Below are positions 58,845-64,000 of a DNA stretch of 64,000 nt, piece after piece (positions within the stretch are counted from its first letter, which is position 1; each line of letters starts with the position of its first letter). The stretch comes from Pristionchus mayeri. Taxonomy: Eukaryota; Nematoda; Chromadorea; Rhabditida; Neodiplogasteridae. The notes under the pieces are model-generated. The model was not told the origin of the DNA and searched no databases. It saw nothing but the letters and a program-made list of their open reading frames with translations. A program made the position numbers and the translations under genes. Location of the stretch: contig BTRK01000005.1 in NCBI GenBank assembly GCA_036245805.1, forward strand, positions 15,476,984-15,540,983, given 5' to 3'.

Positions 58845-60006
58845 CTAGTCGCACCACGTGTTCTCCCTTTCGATCTGTTCCTCCTCTTCTGGAGTGAAGT
58901 CGTTGACGATGTGGAAGCGACGTCTGATCTCGTCCGAGGAGTGACCCTGATATTAATAATAATAATAATACGAATTTATAATGATATTTGGCACAAGGAA
59001 GTATGTTATCAACACAGGAAATGAGTAACATACGATGTGGCAACTAGGCAAGGAAGGAATGAATGAATGAAATTACTATGATTTTCGCATAAATGTATCG
59101 TCAATTAGCAAATTTAATTAACAGAACTTGTTGCATAAAATATATTTTGAATCACAGTTCTAGATAATCTACCTTGATGTTGTTAGCGACAGTCTTCATG
59201 CAGCTGTCCATGAGTCCCTTGATGTCCAGATAGTTGGCGGCAAGAAGGATCTCGAGTACCGTAGGCATCTCATAGTCCTACAATCAATCGATAATCCGCC
59301 TGATTCACAATAAAAACTGATCTCTTGATAATCTACATTTGCCGTAACCTTCAAACAAATATGTGTTAACAAACAAATATGTGTTAACTTTCCAGATCTA
59401 CAGTACCAACCCAATCGATACTCCTCCACCGTAACCTCATACGACATTCCACTCATACCTTGGAATATCTGGCCCCTCTCCTCTCCCCTTCTTCCTAGAC
59501 TTTCACTATATTCTCGCGCATTATGTACTTTATAAATCGTCCTTGTGGTGTACGATAAATATGATAATCAAGTCCACCCACACTGAGGAATATCTGGTCC
59601 CACTCGGGGATGTTGTCCGTTCTCTCGTCATCCTCATCCACTTCTCTCACTGGATCATCTTTGTAGTGATCCATCCACAAAATGATTTTCTCCAGGGTTC
59701 TCCCGTTGACTTTCGAGAGGGGAATCGGCAGCTCGGATGTGTCTACCTCGGAGTCGTCCAAGCCCATGTTCTGAACCATTTATGGTGATATTTTGTAAGA
59801 ATATTATTTGATTTATATATTGCATGAATGACACATAATCTGGATAATATGAGATTCAAAAAATGCAAACCGATCTGTATTGTTGATACAATGGACCAGA
59901 TATGGGTACTTACAGTAATGAGGTTCTCGATGGTGCCAGCATGCCTGACCGACTTCCGATCGACACGAAAAGTTTTGTCATCAGACGAGGTCAGCGTGAC
60001 AGACAT
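58845..60006 (-). CDS. skr (Skp1-related): SKP1-like SCF subunit
   Basis: Adaptor linking cullin-1 to F-box proteins in SCF ubiquitin ligases. Four exons, all phase 0: 60006-59914, 59770-59582, 59277-59173 and 58946-58845, 162 residues, the usual SKP1 length. Family blocks: [17 protein letters not shown] (N-terminal beta strand), [84 protein letters not shown] (split here for reading: [17 protein letters not shown], then [10 protein letters not shown]), ending ENTWCD. The C-terminal helices that bind the F-box are intact. Nematodes carry many SKP1 paralogs, so this is probably a skr family member rather than the single core gene. An F-box gene lies 9 kb upstream. Confidence 0.93.
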
Positions 60007-60198
60007 TCCTCTGTATTGACGAGTGGGTGAGTGAGTTAGGAAGAGACTAGGGACAGAATGGAAGGAGTCTACCCACTCTGGAAACGCCCACTCACACTTG
60101 TTGATCGCGAATGAAGGATGGCCAGAGGGAAAACTCGCTCACCATGACATATCTCACTTGTTCTTCATCTTGCTGAATTTTTCTCCATGGACTGAATA

Positions 60199-60630
60199 AA
60201 TATGCATTATCGTACAATATCTGAAATCAATCGAAAAACACAAGGTGATGAAATATTTTTTTTTCTGGTGATAAGTTTTCTGCATATATCTGATAACAGA
60301 AGAAGTTCTGCAATCGCTTTGTACTCTATTTTTTCAGATGGAACTGTTTCAGAAATTCTGGTCATTTTGACTGCACTTCCTTCCTGACAGGGACAAAACA
60401 TTATCATATATGTATTATCGTACAATATCTGAAATAAATCTAAAAAAAACAAGAGGTGATGAAATATCTGCGTGTAACGTTACCACGCTCGATATGTTTC
60501 TGGTGATACGTTTTCTGCAGATATCGCAGATAACGATCAGGTTCTGCAATTGCTTTGCACTCTATTTTTTCAGATGGCACTGTTTCATGAAATCCATTTT
60601 TGAATACACTTTCTGACAGGGACAAAACTA
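60199..60630. repeat. Tandem duplication of ~215 bp upstream of the SKP1-like gene
   Basis: Two direct copies (about 60199-60404 and 60409-60630) share attatcgtacaatatctgaaat, tctggtgataagttttctgca, ttctgcaatcgctttg.actc, ttttttcagatgg.actgtttc and ctgacagggacaaaac. They lie on the 5' side of the SKP1-like gene and could carry duplicated regulatory sites. The open minus-strand frame (ETVPSEKIE.KAIAE) is repeated too. Confidence 0.65.
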
Positions 60631-60860
60631 ATTGAAGATTATCTCGACTTCTGCCAAAAGAACATTTCTCAATTGCTGACAGATAAGGATGTCTAACCCA
60701 AATAATATATTAATGGATGATTAAGATAGTATTTCTCATTCCAGTTTCTGTATTGATTGTGTGAAGGAGAGTATCGATCGTATCAAGAAGCTCAAGAACC
60801 AAGTTGCACACGGATTGATGAATTTCGTTAATCTGCAGTATTTCATTGATTTGTCTTGAG
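60621..60860 (+). other. Possible small exon pair
   Basis: 60621-60690 reads KLIEDYLDFCQKNISQLLTD. After a cattccag acceptor (60748), about 60749-60859 reads CIDCVKESIDRIKKLKNQVA up to a TGA. The helical, Cys-bearing reading looks coding, but I see no start and recognise no family. The 60860-61540 stretch beyond shows no gene. Confidence 0.25.
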
Positions 60861-61611
60861 GTTACCATCTATACTCACATTATCTGTATTCTCGTATATG
60901 TGCGCAGGCTTGGTATATTTAAAAAAAGTTCTTCTCCTATCTTCAACATTCCTCTAACATACATTGATGTTTGTGCACCCTGAAATATGTTCAATCGATA
61001 GTCTATCTTTGTAGGTAAACTTCTTCTCTGAATTCATATACTCATACACTCATACAGAATACATGCTTATAGTTCACATCACCACACTTTTTTCCTTCCC
61101 TTCACTCCCCTTTAGAATCTAACGTAGCGAGAATCATAAGGGGTGGACTATAAACGACCGAGACCGGTACTTGTTTTCGCCTGAGCTTTTAGAAAAAAAT
61201 ATCTTTCGACTGTTGACATAGTAGTGTCAATACAATGCCGAGAGTTAGTTGGAGGGGAAGGCAGCGGAAGAGAGGAAGAGTCAAAGGACGTTGGAAAAGA
61301 GCATGATTTTACGAAGAAAAATACGAGAAGAACAGTGGGTCACAGTCACAGTAGTTCATCGCCCACCCCATTTCCTTCACTCAATCAGTTACACGTTGAA
61401 TGCGAAATTAAGATCAATTTTTCTCAATTTTACGCACTCTCTTGGCCGTTATCTGGTCGAGAAACAACACAGAATGAAGAGACATAGTCGTTTCTCTAGT
61501 CACACTGGAAATTTTCGAGAGGAGGAAGGACAAGAAAGGTAAATGACCGAGCATGTGTTGCTAAGTGAAACCCATGTCTTTTGCATGCGTGAAAGAACTC
61601 CATCGTCTCCC

Positions 61612-61619
61612 TATAAATA
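61612..61619 (+). promoter_or_regulatory. TATA box of the secreted-protein gene
   Basis: tataaata stands 113 nt before the ATG in a CT-rich context, followed by cattcttccttcattg, a plausible initiator region. A ctctcag directly precedes the ATG, so the mature 5' end could instead come from splicing. Confidence 0.4.
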
Positions 61620-61731
61620 CTCCCCTCGGCCACTTTATCTATCGCATTCTTCCTTCATTGACTACTCCTTACTAGCCCTGAATCCCATTCTTCTCCATAC
61701 CAATCTCATTTCTCATCCCATCACCTCTCAG

Positions 61732-62907
61732 ATGAACTCCCTCTTCGTCCTCCTCTCGTCTCTCTTCATCCTTTCCCTGGCTGATCTTCCTGCCATCCAC
61801 GAGAAGCCCATCACACTCAGAGTAAAGGTAGATCATTCTAACTTCTCTTTCAATGTTGACCCGGTATTTCTTTATTTCAATAGCATCGCTCATGTGGTAC
61901 TCCAGTTAGTGAAGAGGACCCTGAAAAAATTGATTAAATGGGTCTTACCAAGTAGATGTTAACTCTCTTCCTCCTTCCAGAGTGGCGGCCCTCTCTCCAT
62001 CAAGATTCCTGCCCCCACGAACATCTGGCACCGCAAGTTCAAGGTTTCCACCTCTTCACTTCTCCGAGCATGTACCTCTTCAAATGAGGCGGTCGGGTGT
62101 CTACTACCCAATTGCCGAAGCACCCAAATGCACTTTTTAGGAAGTGCTCTTTCCTTAGGAATTGTTAATATTTCCAATAGATGTATCCCTTAGGATGGTC
62201 GTGAGCAGTACATGGAAGCGTGCAATGAATTCATCGACGTGTGCGAGAAGTGGAGATCAGGATTCATTGTCAGTAATTCACTATTCTTAATTTTCATTGT
62301 TAGTCGTTGTCATCGTCGCATAAGGAGATGCATCCTGTCTCATCTCCTTCCATCTTCTATCTGGTTCATAATCGATAATCCAAATACATCTCCATTCTTT
62401 CTCTATTCTTCACTCGCTGCTTGATCCCTTTCCGGATGATAACCAAAAATGCCGTGCTTCTGCAACATTTTGGGAGCAGGTTACTTGACAATCTGGGAAA
62501 ATATTCAGTAGATAGTAAAAAAGGGTACTACTTTTGGTAATGATCCGGAACGTTATCTTCCGACGGTGATTATCCGACCTAGTGACTCTCAAATCATTCC
62601 CCTCAGGGCAAAGACATCCATACCCAGAAGGTCTCCCTCGCAAAAGACGGCACTCTCAACATGCCTAAGGTATCTTCCTTCTTTTTTGTACTATTTTTTG
62701 TTTATCGAACACCACAGTGGTGCAGAATGTGGATACAGAGAAGGGGAAAGAAGGGGTTGGGGAGATGGAGGGCGTCGACACTTCGTCTCTCATCAATCCA
62801 TTCTATTCTCTAAGGTCACGTCATCTGATTCCGCCCAGTACTACACGTACTACAGGGCCAAGGACGGCATCCACCACTACTCCTACTTCAATGTCATCGT
62901 CGCATAA
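61732..62907 (+). CDS. Small secreted protein, possibly Ig-like fold
   Basis: Five exons, all phase 0: 61732-61827, 61981-62043, 62194-62268, 62607-62669 and 62815-62907, 129 residues. Residues 1-17 form a signal peptide (MNSLFVLLSSLFILSLA). The rest reads KPITLRVKSGGPLSIKIPAP, a segment with two Cys nine residues apart (ACNEFIDVCEKW), QKVSLAKDGTLNMPK and SSDSAQYYTYYRAKDG...HHYSYFNVIVA. The alternating strands and the D.A.YYTYYR motif near the end resemble an immunoglobulin-type beta sandwich (the D.A.Y tyrosine-corner motif). That is inference. Similar short secreted proteins are common in nematodes. Intron 3 carries a partial duplicate of the gene's own 3' end. A poly(A) signal is near 62980. 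Confidence 0.6.
62309..62390 (+). repeat. Duplicate of the secreted-protein gene 3' end, inside intron 3
   Basis: Begins gtcatcgtcgcataag, the last codons and stop of the gene, exactly as at 62893-62908. Similarity continues through about 80 bp of 3' UTR (ttcataatcgataatccaa against ttcgtaatcaataatccaa). It is a remnant of a tandem copy. Confidence 0.7.
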
Positions 62908-62989
62908 GCAGATGAACCCTTTTTCATCTTCCCTCTTCTTCTGATTCGTAATCAATAATCCAATTGTATTCCATCACTCAATAATAAAG

Positions 62990-64000
62990 TATTATCTGCT
63001 GCATATGTCTCGAGATTATAATAATGCAAATATCACTAATTTCTCCCAGGCATACATCGTTCCATCGGATCAACTAGTGATCCCCTTTTTAAATGAAAAT
63101 ATAAAAGAAATGGGCAGTATGTGATTCCAGATCATGCGTCCTTGACAATTTCCGCGTGATTCACTGTCTCATCATTTCTCAACGACCACGTCTGCCTATT
63201 TCATTCTTCTCATTCCTCCGCCCCGTTTCATTTAGTCATTCCCTGAAGTATTGGCTGATTCATCCAATTCGAGAATCCTCGAGCTCGTTTTCTCCTTCTT
63301 CCCTTCTCTTCGACTGCACTAACACAGCCACTCACATTTATCTTTCGCTATTCTCATCGCTCTTTCTCTTCGTTTTTTTCAACTCCTGAACGCGAGAGGC
63401 TCATCCGTTTCTCGACGCTTGTGAAAGTGCAATTAATCATGTTCGGAAATAGCTTGCCCTTTCGCACGTACAGAATCAATTTCTTACTTTGATGCCATTG
63501 GCTGCCTCACTCGATGGAAACGACAGATCGGGAAAATAAGAGTTCGTAATTCGAATCACCGTCTCTTCATTTTACACACTCTCTCAACCCGTGCAAAGGC
63601 GACAGAGTATGCAGAATGAAGAGATCGTGGTTTCATTTCTCCAACTCTGGGGAAATGATAGAGAAAGAAAAAAAAGTGTGATGGGAAATTTGGTAGAAAG
63701 TGTAAAGAATTCAATAACTTTATAATGAAATAAAATGAGCAAACTGAGAGATGTAATAAGAGATTTTGTTTTTCATGCATTAATTATGTCATTGTCTCAT
63801 TACTAATCTACTCGATTTCATTACTGTGCACTGTTTTCGCTATCCGAGATTCTGCGTTAGTCATGGAAAATTTATGATGAGTGTCCAATTCATCATTCTG
63901 CTCATTTCCGATCTCTCTTCTCGACATAAGTGGAATTGATTTAGTTATTTATTACATTTATAAATGTTCTTCTCATCATTTCTGGTCTAGACAAGCCGAA
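62990..64000. other. Stretch without a recognised gene
   Basis: AT-rich, with pyrimidine-rich runs (63160-63390). An imperfect hairpin at about 63562-63625 (tcttcattttacacactctc against gcagaatgaaga) resembles the intronic hairpin at 56385. No exon is evident. Confidence 0.45.

Noticed and set aside
61224..61542. Overlapping ORFs upstream of the secreted-protein gene
   Set aside because: Low-complexity purine-rich sequence before a TATA box, with no splice sites in phase.
1..64000. CRISPR array, bacterial operons, rRNA genes
   Set aside because: No regularly spaced direct repeats with unique spacers, no Shine-Dalgarno gene clusters and no rRNA core motifs were seen. Introns show the DNA is eukaryotic.

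Overview
The window looks like a nematode chromosome segment, probably a rhabditid or diplogastrid relative. The visible genes have many short introns (43-110 nt are common) with T-rich acceptors ending in cag. Several conserved eukaryotic proteins can be followed exon by exon. The rest is mostly DNA transposons and fold-back repeats, with no bacterial-type operons. The species call is inference.

Layout. 0-4.1 kb: tRNA-Ser-like repeats, a partial tyrosine phosphatase on the minus strand, and an inverted pair of minisatellite blocks. 4.1-8.0 kb: a complete 13-exon GnT-II (MGAT2/gly-20 type) gene on the minus strand, with a Helitron-like element in intron 2. 8-14.2 kb: a fold-back element carrying a tRNA-like core, a 1.6-kb giant fold-back, and a scrambled BEL/Pao retroelement. 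14.2-18.5 kb: copy A of a three-copy gene family of unknown function. Copies B and C lie at 28.9-31.8 and 34.6-38.4 kb on the minus strand, and A and B carry lesions. 20.4-26.0 kb: a fold-back element whose left arm is split by a 3.6-kb TTAA-flanked element. That inner element encodes a P2X7-C-terminal-like zinc protein and a THAP-domain protein, and I read it as Kolobok-like. 26-28.2 kb: another fold-back with a palindromic TA-flanked element inside it. 32.8-41 kb: a C2H2 fragment, a mariner-end MITE and minisatellites. 41.7-45.5 kb: a LINE reverse transcriptase, then a serpin fragment cut inside an exon by a 1.7-kb palindromic element, itself hit by a third insertion. 46-48 kb: fold-backs. 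48.7-51.4 kb: an F-box gene. 52.5-58.6 kb: a half-length importin-5-like gene with a DD37D mariner in its first intron. 58.8-60.0 kb: a SKP1-like gene (minus). 61.7-62.9 kb: a small secreted protein gene.

Functional links. The F-box and SKP1-like genes encode partner classes of SCF ubiquitin ligases. The GnT-II gene acts in Golgi N-glycan maturation. The other intact genes show no common pathway. The main story is layered transposition. Duplicated arms and paralogous introns supply 'empty sites', so several insertions can be resolved to the base.

Limits. All homology calls come from recognising motifs, without database searches. Exon joins are predictions, and phases were checked by hand only for the GnT-II, SKP1, F-box, importin-like and secreted-protein genes.
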